Source: Istiophorus platypterus (lineage: Eukaryota > Chordata > Actinopteri > Istiophoriformes > Istiophoridae). Taken from it: a stretch of DNA of 64,000 nt. The translations under genes were made by a program, and so were the position numbers. Under the pieces are notes generated by a model. That model had not been told where the DNA came from and ran no database searches. It saw nothing but the letters and a program-made list of their open reading frames with translations. Position 1 is the first letter of the stretch. Every line of letters starts with the position of its first letter. This document shows, piece after piece, positions 33,991-44,859 of the stretch. Location: positions 24,317,675 through 24,381,674 of the forward strand of contig CM029121.1 of NCBI GenBank assembly GCA_016859345.1. Direction: 5' to 3'.

Positions 33991-34074
33991 TTGCGGGGAT
34001 GCTCTGCAGAAGCTTGTGTGTTTTTTTTTTCCTCTGACTATTTGCTATCATTATCATTATCACAAGAACTTCTT

Positions 34075-34300
34075 AAGTCCGGTCTGTTCTGGTCAGAATT
34101 GCCCTTAATTGTGCCCTGAGAGAAAAATGCATGCGAGAGAATCATTTGGTTGATTTGAAGCATGAATAAAAGATCACACATGCCCCAACGTCGGCTCTTT
34201 TTTTTCCCCTTTTTTCTTCATTGTTCTCAATTAGCCTCAAATTGTGGAGTCAAAGGCGTGTTTGTATTGGCCTCTTTGTGCAACTTTGATGCTGTGTTAA
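34075..34300. promoter_or_regulatory. Candidate enhancer with a SOX-site cluster
   Basis: Within about 60 bases there are ATTGTT (34220-34225), ATTGTGG (34241-34247) and CTTTGTG (34274-34280, CACAAAG on the minus strand), all SOX-like cores. The flanks are complex and repeat-free. Conservation not measured. Confidence 0.38.
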
Positions 34301-34594
34301 GGCGCGGTCGTGACGCGTAGCGTCGGAGGAACGCCGCTCTATATGTTTTCACTGTGTGAAAACAGCCTCCCTCTCTCAGTCTCTCCTCATCCGGTTCGTT
34401 TCTCTCTTTCTTTTTCTTTTTTCTTTTTCTCCAAATTAGCGGCCTCCCACTCTCAATTAAGACCTCCTCCCATCCTCTCTCCGTTCGGGGCCCTCTCGGG
34501 GCCCTCTCGGGGCCGTCCTGTCTTAAGGAGGGCACCTTCAAAGTGACCTATCAGCCAGTTTGACCGCTTTGATGTTATTATTTGTTTTCTGTGA

Positions 34595-34619
34595 CCTCCT
34601 CCTCCTCCTCCTCCTCCTC
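34595..34619. repeat. (CTC)n repeat
   Basis: About eight CTC units. Confidence 0.88.
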
Positions 34620-35731
34620 GGCCCCCGGTTTTAGCTAATGGCTGTTTGTGTTGTGCGTGCGGGGCTATAATAAGGCTGACCCCAGGTTGGCTCTCAGAGT
34701 CCGAGGGCTCGGTCTAAGCCGGGCTGCCCAGGAACGGCGGCCCGTTCGCTTCCACGGGGCTTTGTTGTTTTCCTGCTCTCGCCGGGGTTACGTTTTTTGA
34801 AAGAAAATATCAGGCATCACCGACTGTATTAGGACGGATCCCTGCCAGGTTTTTTTTTTCGACTTCAAAAGCCGCGTACAAGAATCACTCTGTTTGTCGT
34901 TTATTAGGGCCTGCGTGGCCGAGTCTGCGCCGTTGTTTGTGCAGCGAAGCTGCTGTGAGAGGAACACAGTGGTCCTCTGTTGGCCTCTGCCGCCGACTTC
35001 ACACTGGACCTCTGTTCTGCCCTGAACATCCACTGCAGAGGGGACCTCAGGTGGGCCGAGGAGTGTATTCACCGGGCTCCAGAAACACTTTCCAATTCAA
35101 ATTTTTCATGCGCTGGCGTGATGTGAAGAATTTAGTCAGTGCTCATTAAAATGTTTCCTGATTTGTGTGGCAGCACGATCTTCCTTTAAAGGCTCCTTCA
35201 CCTAAAACTTGGGCTTTGCTCGCCAGGGTTTTTTGGGATTATGTCCCTGTTGTACTGGATGATCCGCGGAACACATTTTCTATTTCCCTGGCAGACGACA
35301 GTTTTAGTGAAAAGTGACTGTGAAATGAAATCCCTCTCACCGTTATTAGGGATGGAGGAGTAAATCTGAAAAGCAGATATCTTGCAGATCTGTACAGATG
35401 AATCAAAACCATCTGTATGTCTGGATACCGCAAGAAAAAATAGACAAAACCTTTTCTTTTCTTTTTTTTTTTTTAAATTTGGAACTTACCCTTTAATTGG
35501 TTTAGATGATTTAAAAAAAAAAACAAAACAAAAACTGATGCATCCGTTTCCCTCTTTTGTTTTTTTTTTTTCCAGGTGACGTTCATGAATTTTAAAGTCG
35601 TCCACAAGTGAGAAGAGGGTGTCGGAGTTGAAGTCTCTTATTTCTGTAAGTTTCCTCCTCACAGATTTAAACAAACGACAAGTCTCTCCTTGTACCAGCA
35701 ACAACACTGCGAGCTTGTGTTTGTGTTTTTT

Positions 35732-36030
35732 TGTGCGCGTGTGCGTGGCGTGTGCATGTCGTGCGTGTGTGTGTGTTCGTGCCACGTGTGTGTGTGTGTG
35801 TGTATGTGTGCACGCCGCACGCGTTTGTGCGTCTGTTTGTGCGCTCGGGATGTTATTTCCATCTAAATAGGTGGATAATAAGCTCTCATAGAGAACGCCT
35901 GATTGTTTCCTCGGCGCAGAGCGGAGCAGCTCCTGCAGGTGTTTGAACATGCCACGTTTTGCACCACTGGTTGTTTTAGCAGAGCGGCAGTGTGTGTGTG
36001 TGTGTCGTGTGTGTGTGTGTCTGTGTGTGT
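35732..36030. repeat. GT-rich tracts
   Basis: Imperfect GT tracts at 35732-35836 and 35990-36030. Long His/Thr frames on the minus strand across them are artefacts. Confidence 0.85.
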
Positions 36031-37079
36031 TAGTCCGTGCTAACAAAACTGAAGCCGACGCCGCTCATGTCCGCCACCTCGCTCCGCTCCATCGGCACAT
36101 ACAGAACGCTTTTGATTTGTTTCGCAGCGATCGCAGGGCCTCCGCTCCGGTTAGCATTCTGCGCCGGTGCGCCCTTCAATGGCCGCTTTCACTTAGGTGA
36201 AGAAAGGGGTCTTTTTAAAGCCTCTCGCAGGCATCACTCCAGGAACCTTTCAGCGCCGGGGACCTACAGTATGCCTTTTAATGGACTTTCTCTCTGCGAG
36301 CAATAAAGATTATATCTGGAGTCAAATGGTGCCGTAGGTAACACTAGCCCAAATTGAGCCAAAGCGAGGCTGCGGCGGCCCCCGATCCTCGACGGTTTCA
36401 GCCGAGGGCGGGAGACGCGTGAAATGTACAGATGGGAGTGGTTGGAGGAAAGAGTGATCTGACCATCTGGCTAATCCCCCCTGTTTAAGAATACTTATCA
36501 AGGCCCTCTCCAGTGGCCCTTGAGCCGTGTCACCGCTGGGTCAACAAGTGGCCCGTTTGATTGCTCGCCGGCGTCCCGCTCGCCAGCGGGGCGGACAGAT
36601 GAGCCTCAGTGTTTTTGTTGTGGGCGATAATCTTGAGTCCCGCTGGTCGCTCCGAGGGGCTCGGTTTCAGGGGTGGGGGGGGGCCTCGACTCGTGGCTCA
36701 TGTGAAACGTCCTGTGTCACCGCGGTTTTCGATCTGGGGGCCGGGACGCCGTTAAGGGATCAGAAAACACAGCTGAGGAACGGAGGAAAAGAAAACGTTT
36801 CTCTTGCAAAAAAGAAAAAAAAACTGGTTTCATTTTTTCAGACATTCTTTCCACGTTTGCTGTTTTTCTTTTGTGACCTACTCGGTTTCTTAACCCCCCC
36901 CCACCCCCAGTTCCTCTGAAATGAATTCAGATATAACAATCGGAGAAAGATGCATCGGTCCGGTTGAGCTGGTCACAAACTGTTGAACCGTAACGAGGCC
37001 TGCGACCAGTCGTACGTAGCAAAAGTCGGGAAAACACAATGATTAATACAGAACTCGTACATTTTTTCTCTCTCCTCTG

Positions 37080-37320
37080 TCAAAGTGGGCTGCGTTTAGA
37101 AGAGGCAGCCACGGCGGGATTTGTGAAAAACGAACCGCCTTTTGATGGAATTGCTTTTAATTCCATCAAACTCCCTTAATTTCATCAGTTCAATTGGGAG
37201 CTTTATTATTTCATCACATTAATGTGTCTTTTAACATGCAGTTGCTTTTCAAATTCAATTACGTTGCGGTGGGATGACAGGTGGACCCTCCCTAACAAAA
37301 TTACGGCCTTTTTAAAGGAC
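37080..37320. promoter_or_regulatory. Candidate conserved block with a perfect inverted repeat
   Basis: Repeat-free, AT-leaning sequence with multiple ATTA/TTAAT cores. It contains TTTGATGGAATT (37141-37152) and its exact reverse complement (37159-37170) separated by six bases. It has no coding frame. Confidence 0.4.
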
Positions 37321-37660
37321 ACCGGTCCCGTCGTGACGGCAACAATTTATGTTATCTTTGATTTATAGAGCTCTGGGAGGAAGAGCCGCTGCCGCTGTGT
37401 TGTCGGAGGACTTGCAAAAACGAGGGCTTGACTCGCTGTGTGTATCTGATGATGGGCAGAGCGTTCGCGTGTCTATGACTAATGGCTCAGATGATCCGAC
37501 ACCATCGGACAGGTCTGTCTCGAAGGTTCCTATTGGTTACAGTGTGTTTACCTTTGAAGCGTGGAGAACTGGATCCAGATTTTTATTTGGGTATACAAAA
37601 TGTATTCAGTGCCGGGTAAAGGCAAACAAGATCACGTGTGTTACACTAGCAAGGCATCTA

Positions 37661-37700
37661 TTTATAGATATAGATATATATCTATATATATATATATATA
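37661..37700. repeat. (TA)n and TAGATA repeat
   Basis: About 40 bases of TAGATA units followed by TATA. Confidence 0.88.
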
Positions 37701-37779
37701 CACATGCAGATATTGGTGCTTTCATCTGGGATATTCAGGATATGCTGAAGTTGCAGAGTCAGTACAGCTGTAAGAAGCA

Positions 37780-38260
37780 GTGAAAAAAGCCTTTGAGAAA
37801 AGAATCCAGCCACTTCATGCATCATGACAGGCCTATTTGCAGTGCTCTCTTGTTACACATAGTTGCCGTAATGGCAGTCATTTGCAAAGAGTTAGAAAAA
37901 GTGACCAGACACCAAGCAGACGTTGGGGTGATTTGTGGTAGCCTAATGAGCTAATAAGCTAATGAACCCACTGAGGTTGCCTGTTTGGCCTTTCCCCACA
38001 AGAAAAAAAAACCCAAAAACAATGTCCTCCTCTTTCTCATCCCTTTCTACTTGGGCTTTGTATGTGAACTTCGCTGCGTAACAGTGTAAGACAAATCAGC
38101 GCCGCTAATGGGCAGCGTCTAACAAAATTTGGTGTGGTTTTCTCAGTACTTAACCTTGTGTTGACAGTGGACTATTATGTCCCCTCGAGCTCGGACATTT
38201 GGCTAATTGATCTGATTTGTCCACACATATGAAACGTCCACTTAGGCCCTAAAGTGGACA
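37780..38260. promoter_or_regulatory. Candidate conserved block with three tandem TAAT sites
   Basis: Repeat-free block of nearly 500 bases. CTAATGAG, CTAATAAG and CTAATGAA follow one another directly (37943-37966), three homeodomain-type sites at 8-base spacing. Other cores include CATTTGCAAAG and CTAATTGATC. No coding frame; conservation not measured. Confidence 0.4.
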
Positions 38261-40612
38261 GGATGCCTTGCGAGTTTTCCCGCGAGGGCCCCGTCGGACG
38301 GTGGGAAAAGGCGCGCGAGGCTCAGCGATCTGCCACGGCCGGGGCGCGTCGGTTCAAGCATGCCAGCGTAGCAGCGCCCGTGGGCCCGGGGCGCGGGCGC
38401 GGGCGCCGGGTGCTCGTGTGTTACGTGTTCACTTGTTTGTCAGGCCGAGTCTGTATCAATTTATTTGTGTTTGCGCTCGCATGCATGTTTGCGTTTTGCA
38501 TGCTCACGCCTCATCAGCAATCCCATCTGGTTTGTTTTGAGGAGGCTCGTGGAGCTGCAGCGGGCCGGGGCTTTAAATGCGGCGGCCGGGGGGGGGGGCA
38601 GCGGTTCCCCCCCACTTACGCATAAATCCACGGCGCGGGGCCCGCTGCCAGTAACAGTATAGGCCCGACCCTTCGTGGCTACCTCCCAAACCACCCAGGC
38701 TCATACCCCACTTTCTCTCTTCTATTGCCCTTGAAATGGGGCCTGCTCTAAATATTATCTCCCCCTGCGCTTTATCCCTACATTTATCCCTAAGTCGGCA
38801 GAGAGAAGAAAGGAGCCGTGGGGCTGAGTCACTTTTTCCCCTCTCTTCTCCTCTCCCCGAAACCACAGGCAGCGGCAGCGGCTTCCTGGAGATGAGCGCT
38901 TTTGTCTGTTGTGCGACCGCTGCGGCTTTAGGCAGATCCTCCTCCGGTGAGGTAATGCCCGGGCTAGATGAGGAGGCAGAGGGAGAGGGGAGGGAGGCGC
39001 GGGAGGAGAGCGGCCCCGAGATGGATCTATATATTTTAACCATTGATTTATCCCAGGGTGAGGTTTTATTTTGTTTGTTTTTTTTTTTTTTTTCTGTCTC
39101 AGTGATGGCCTCGCTTCACATTTAGGGCCCCCCCCCCTTTAAACGTGACCCTGCCGGTCCAGCTCCACAGCATCACCTGGCCCCCGATCAGGGGCAGGAA
39201 GTGAGTATCTGTTCACCTATGGACTAGCTCTGGCAAGGATGTTTAAAAAGAAGTGTTTCTGCCTTTATTGGACAGTGGACAGATGTGTGTGTTTGTGTGT
39301 GTGTGTGTGTGGGGGGCGGGTTGACGACATGCAACAGAGGCCCCCAACTGGAACTGGGGATGCCGCATTTACCGAATGTGGTCTATTGTGTCCATAGTTT
39401 TATGGTGAAATATGCTGTGGACAGTGGAAGACACATCCCTGTTTCCGACTTGTTACTCTCTGCGGCCGCTGCTCAAATTACATTTGGGAGTCGCGCCTCC
39501 GAAAAATGTTACAGCGGTTTTATCTCCTAAAGTCCAATTTGAAACCGCCTGCAAGACGATCCGATAGGAACATGCCCACCTGGTGAATGTGAGGGCCGCT
39601 GCGTTGAATTCCCGCCCAAAGGGTCGGATGTGACTCAGGCGCGGCGGAGGCGGCGGCAGCGGCCGGAAAACGCTAACTGACCACATTACGAAAACCATTA
39701 GGGGACATTCTTCAGCACGCGTGCTTCCCTCCCCGCTGCCTGTTCCCTTCATACCTCCAGTTCTATGCACAGGACACAAGTCCAACTTCTCACATGACAG
39801 TTTTTTCTTTTTTCTTTTCCTTTTTCTTTTTCTTTTTTTTTGTGCTGAAGTATGAATCTTCCGATGAAAAGAAACGGCTGGCAACTTCGGCGCTGGTGCT
39901 TCGGAAAAAGAAAAAAAAAAAAAAGCACATGACATGCACAAAAACACACATGCAAACACACACACACACACACACATGCATGCACACCAGGCCAAATGAA
40001 GGAGCTGGCGGTGGCGGGGGAACTGTAGTACACATGGAGTTTGGCAGGGCCGAAGTTGGAGGAGGACAGGGGAAAATGTTTGAAGCGGAGTGGGAGTAAG
40101 CGTGTTTCACAAGTCGGTTCTTACGGCGACTCTGCTGGTGGCGGACTAGCTGCTTCGTCTGACCTAGGTTGATGAATGACTATAAACAAGCCTGTGTGTG
40201 TGTCTGTGTGTTTTTCTTGTTTTTGTCCTGTGCTTTTAAAAACAGGCGCCAGATGAAATATACCAGACCGGAGTTTGGAAATCTGTCGTTCTGATGCACT
40301 TCCATCAGTAAATAAGTCTCTGAAAAATCTCGCGTCCGAAGAAATAATGAGATGAAATGTTTCGAGAAAGTAATTATTATTAAAATCCGTTCAAACATTT
40401 TTACGACGTTTTTAACAATAACGTTTCGACATCTCCAGACGTCCTAAGCTGTTTTGAGAAGCAGATACCGTTTCGTTATTTATTAGGTGTGTTTCATTTG
40501 CTAGTGATGAATTTGCTGCATGGATGAAACCAAGTGTAAAAGGTTTTGTGTGCTTCTGAGAAAAGTTTCCACTCAGCTTTCACAATTGGCAATAAAAAAA
40601 AAAAAACAAAAA

Positions 40613-40613
<1 letters not shown>

Positions 40614-40649
<36 letters not shown>

Positions 40650-40686
40650 TTGGACAGAAAAACGCAGCTTGCGCGTGTCTGCACAT

Positions 40687-40720
<34 letters not shown>
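40614..40720. repeat. Two (CA)n microsatellites
   Basis: CA tracts at 40614-40644 and 40690-40720. Confidence 0.93.
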
Positions 40721-40723
<3 letters not shown>

Positions 40724-41426
40724 GAACGTGTATCCAGCTCCACTAATGGTCTTTCCACTAGTACGCGCTCATGTCTTCCCTCTTCTTTTACTTCGGTGGC
40801 CACTGTTATCTGCCTCTCGTCGAGGGGAACGCAAGGCTTTTGCCGGGAATTCGGGGTAATTGCTTCCTGTTTCGACCGTCACGGGTCACCGGGGTCAGGG
40901 GTCAGGGTCAATTTCGGCTTTTCGTGCTCTGGGATGCCACCTGGTCCTTAGATCACGGGGACCCAGCGCATTAGTCCTCTGGAAAACAATGTGCTTCTTC
41001 ACCTTTTCACATTCTTCAACATGCCGTAGCTGGAAGGGGGGAAGAAAAGGGTTATTTTCAGCTGTTTGGCTTCTGTCAACACTTCATTTGAGGAAAAAAG
41101 AAAAAAAAAAATAGCTGGCGTTCAGTGCAGCGTCGCCCAGGTCGGTAGAAGGAGGGAGGGCCGGGGCTCAAAGCGCCTTCCCTGCAACGATTACCTCTGC
41201 TGCAACGCTAACACCTGTTTCTGAGAGACTTGTGGCAGCGTCCCTGTTTGTGACGGCTGTTTTGCTGACGCCGGACGCCGCCCGCCACCAAACGCCGACA
41301 GCCCACGACCACATCCCCCATTATTACAGTATTCTCATTATAGTAAAAAAAAAATGCTGTTTCTCATTTTAAAGCCGCCATCAGCCAAAATTAACTGGCC
41401 TTAATGACTTCTGATTGCATTCCTAC

Positions 41427-41508
41427 ACCCCCCCTCCACACACACACACAAAAACACACATACCGACCCACCCAACCAACCCCACCCCCCCACACACATC
41501 CACACACA

Positions 41509-41552
<44 letters not shown>
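41427..41552. repeat. CA-rich microsatellite cluster
   Basis: CA and CCCA units, with a pure CA run over the last 30-40 bases. Confidence 0.92.
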
Positions 41553-41555
<3 letters not shown>

Positions 41556-41589
41556 TTACCGATCTGTTCGTTTAAGTACAAGCCGGCAT

Positions 41590-41920
41590 AATTGAGGTCT
41601 CCTCCTTGATTCGATTTGCGCCAGCTTTTAACAAAGCCTGCTCGAAGCTAATCCAATGAGCCCCATTGTGGCGCGAGCAGAGGGATGACATCGCTCCTGG
41701 TTAGCTTCAAAATCAGCCCGAGCTGTCGAGCAATTAGAGGCCGCGCCGATAAAGAGGCCGGACGCCTGAGGGCCAACGACATAATGGCTCGCGAGATAAC
41801 ATGTGGTCAATTGAGCCATAACTCCTGCAACGAATTACCTTCTTTCTTTTTTTTTTTCGCCTTTGTTGAGATGCTGACTTTTCTCAAGGCCTTGTCTCAG
41901 ATGTAAGTTCAAAAATTAGT
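41590..41920. promoter_or_regulatory. Candidate conserved non-coding block
   Basis: Complex repeat-free sequence directly after a CA microsatellite. Contains CCATTGTGG (41663-41671, a SOX core), GATAAAGAGG, CAATTAG and TGTGGTCAATTGAG. No coding frame. Conservation not measured. Confidence 0.4.
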
Positions 41921-42461
41921 TTAATTAATTGGATCGATTAGGCTTCGTAGTCTCTCCCCGCAAAGAGAGAGAGAAGGCAGCGGGTTTACGCAAACCCGGC
42001 AAGGCTTGACCCACTGGGCCGAGAAATGGACATGCCCGGTCAAGGGCGGCGGTTGGCGGGCGGGGGCGGGGGCGGGGTCCTGCGCGCGGAGGTGTCGGCT
42101 CTGGCCGTGTCCTCCGGCGACACCTGCCCCGTCCATAATCGCGGTCAGGGACTAAACTGCCTGCCGAGCGGCGGCCGTGTGTGTGCGGCGTGCTAAGTCC
42201 CGTAATCTTCGCCTTTGTTCTCTGTCACCGTCGATTAGTCAGGTAGCGGCAGCCGGGGCCAGAGGGAGAGCGTGAGCGTGAGGGTACATGTCCTTGCTGG
42301 GAAAAGTTTAATTACATCTGTTGCTGTTACTGTATCTGCTGTATTTATGCTTCTCGGAAGTTTATTTACATATCTGTTGAGAATGCAAGTAATAGCTTTC
42401 TTTAGATCTATAAATATATCAGTTTCCTCAATATATATATAAATCTATCTATCTAAATATA

Positions 42462-42471
<10 letters not shown>

Positions 42472-42538
<67 letters not shown>
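42472..42538. repeat. (AT)33 microsatellite
   Basis: About 67 bases of alternating AT, with further AT-rich sequence on both sides. Self-complementary and likely hard to sequence. Confidence 0.97.
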
Positions 42539-42540
<2 letters not shown>

Positions 42541-42632
42541 TGAGTAGAGCTGTATAGATATATAAATATGCATATATGATCTTGTTTATCATTTGATTTC
42601 AGGAATATTTTTGACTGAGCCGAGACTTTCTT

Positions 42633-42636
<4 letters not shown>

Positions 42637-42668
<32 letters not shown>
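42637..42668. repeat. (CT)n microsatellite
   Basis: About 32 bases of CT. Confidence 0.93.
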
Positions 42669-42673
<5 letters not shown>

Positions 42674-42888
42674 ATCTCCTCTTCCCATCCACGCTCTGCC
42701 TGTAAACCCTCCTCGACTCTTAACAATAGGATTTCATGCCCCCCCCCTATAAATAGGCCCCAACAAGTCGGAGCTCACCTGCTCAAGCTGTAACTAATCC
42801 AGAACTATTTCTATAGTTCCCTCGAGGTTCAGCGGGCCCGGCCCATAAGGTGCCACGGGACGAGCGAGGCCATGCCGGCGTGCCGGAG

Positions 42889-43338
42889 GGAGGGAGGTAG
42901 AGAGAGAGAGAGAGGCATTGACACGAATGATTTCCTGGGACGCAGGCCTGCCTTGCGAGCGGCTGTTTTTTTGGAGGTCGAGCGCCGCTCCGCTGCGGTT
43001 TTCAGGATGTTTTCGCAGCGCGTTTCTAATGCTAACGTAATTTATTGAACTGAGTCATTCGGTCTTGGCAGGACAGGAATAGCGGGTCAGAAATTGTGAA
43101 TTTGTACGCGCATGACACACTGAGAGACAGCATTACTTTTTCTTTTTTTCCTTTTTGACAGGAAAGAGCACATACACCACTTTATCTGTTTCCTGTGTTT
43201 ACGGACGACTGTTGACAATAGCTGATATGCAGCATGATAAATGTGCTCGGGTTTTTAGAGGGGGAAACAATACCGTATTATGTGAGCCAGGGACACTTAA
43301 GACTGGAGTATAACTGCAATACGAACACAGGCCAAATT

Positions 43339-43381
<43 letters not shown>

Positions 43382-43873
43382 TGAACAGGGCAAACGGCTC
43401 CGGAGTATGTTTGTTAAAGCCTTTGGATGAGGCTCCGAAATGCTTGGCTCCCTTTCAAATGCCGGATCACTCGCTGATAATAGAGACAGAGTTTCTGATG
43501 CTGTTGCCAATTTGTGGTTGTTTAAAAGATACATGTTAAGCTATGCAATGAAAACTGCTGTGCACAGGCGATCACTAAAGGGGGGGGGCATATATACAAA
43601 TGCAAATGATTTATCATCTAGATCCTATTAATTTAATCTATGGAGTCTTACTCAATAATTAATGTCTATTGGCATGTGACCCCTTATGCCATACAGTAAA
43701 CAGCGTGTCTCATAACTATGTATGAGATCTTGTAGTCAGCTAATATACGGCTGAAAGGCCCAGAGACAACCCCTCAGTCTTAATAAATCAGCCATATCTA
43801 ATGAAGCCCCTAATTGTGATTTACAGCCTGCAAACCCAGCGCTGCAGATTGAGGGAGAAATGGCTTAAAAGGA
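42889..43873. repeat. Tandem duplication, copy 1 (985 bp)
   Basis: From the GGAGGGAGGTAGAGAG string to GGCTTAAAAGG. It matches the next 986 bases almost exactly (42891 aligns with 43876, 43865 with 44851). Content: a GA tract, a GT microsatellite (43341-43378, 38 bases) and a repeat-free block (about 43590-43860) with TCAATAATTAATG, TAATATACGG and CCATATCTAATGAAG. No coding sequence. Confidence 0.95.
43590..43860. promoter_or_regulatory. Candidate enhancer inside the duplicated unit
   Basis: Repeat-free block with several TAAT cores and the short inverted repeat CTCATA...TATGAG. An almost identical second copy lies at about 44575-44848. Function is inferred from composition and location only. 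Confidence 0.35.
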
Positions 43874-44321
43874 GGAGGGAGGTAGAGAGAGAGAGAGAGG
43901 CATTGACACGAATGATTTCCTGGGACGCAGGCCTGCCTTGCGAGCGGCTGTTTTTTTGGAGGTCGAGCGCCGCTCCGCTGCGGTTTTCAGGATGTTTTCG
44001 CAGCGCGTTTCTAATGCTAACGTAATTTATTGAACTGAGTCATTCGGTCTTGGCAGGACAGGAATAGCGGGTCAGAAATTGTGAATTTGTACGCGCATGA
44101 CACACTGAGAGACAGCATTACTTTTCTTTTTTTTTCCTTTTTGACAGGAAAGAGCACATACACCACTTTATCTGTTTCCTGTGTTTACGGACGACTGTTG
44201 ACAATAGCTGATATGCAGCATGATAAATGTGCTCTGGTTTTTAGAGGAAACAATACCGTATTATGTGAGCCAGGGACACTTAAGACTGGAGTATAACTGC
44301 AATACGAACACAGGCCAAATT

Positions 44322-44366
<45 letters not shown>

Positions 44367-44859
44367 TGAACAGGGCAAACGGCTCCGGAGTATGTTTGTT
44401 AAAGCCTTTGGATGAGGCTCCGAAATGCTTGGCTCCCTTTCAAATGCCGGATCACTCGCTGATAATAGAGACAGAGTTTCTGATGCTGTTGCCAATTTGT
44501 GGTTGTTTAAAAGATACATGTTAAGCTATGCAATGAAAACTGCTGTGCACAGGCGATCACTAAAGGGGGGGGGGCATATATACAAATGCAAATGATTTAT
44601 CATCTAGATCCTATTAATTTAATCTATGGAGTCTTACTCAATAATTAATGTCTATTGGCATGTGACCCCTTATGCCATACAGTAAACAGCGTGTCTCATA
44701 ACTATGTATGAGATCTTGTAGTCAGCTAATATACGGCTGAAAGGCCCAGAGACAACCCCTCAGTCTTAATAAATCAGCCATATCTAATGAAGCCCCTAAT
44801 TGTGATTTACAGCCTGCAAACCCAGCGCTGCAGATTGAGGGAGAAATGGCTTAAAAGGG
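43874..44859. repeat. Tandem duplication, copy 2 (986 bp)
   Basis: Second copy in direct orientation. Differences I can see from copy 1: one G to T near 44235, loss of three G in the adjacent GGGGG, one extra GT unit (44324-44363, 40 bases), a G run of ten instead of nine, and a shift in the T/C run near 44120. Most are in simple repeats. All three duplication edges lie in GGAGGG-type purine sequence. Confidence 0.95.

Larger units (their letters stand above)
34301..37080. other. sox6 intron 1, 34-37 kb
   Basis: No gene supported. Contains a CTC repeat (34595-34619), an 11-base tandem (CGGGGCCCTCT, about 34487-34513), and GT-rich tracts at 35732-35836 and 35990-36030. A repeat-free stretch at about 36100-36350 may be regulatory. 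Confidence 0.5.
38261..41559. other. sox6 intron 1, 38-41.5 kb
   Basis: No gene supported. A CpG-rich patch at about 38270-38420 is followed by CA/GT tracts at 39283-39311, 39956-39975, 40614-40644 and 40690-40720, and by C-rich/CA-rich sequence at 41427-41552. Confidence 0.5.

Noticed and set aside
33502..34119. Several overlapping frames of 96-172 codons in the 33.5-34.1 kb GC-rich zone
   Set aside because: Open on both strands at once, as expected for CpG-rich sequence with few stops. No familiar protein sequence.
39453..39995. 180-codon minus-strand frame
   Set aside because: Contains CA-repeat and poly-A translations (Cys/Val and Lys/Arg runs) and no recognisable domain.
43199..44519. 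Two identical minus-strand frames in the duplicated unit
   Set aside because: They are the same CA-repeat-containing frame in each duplication copy, with no protein-like features.
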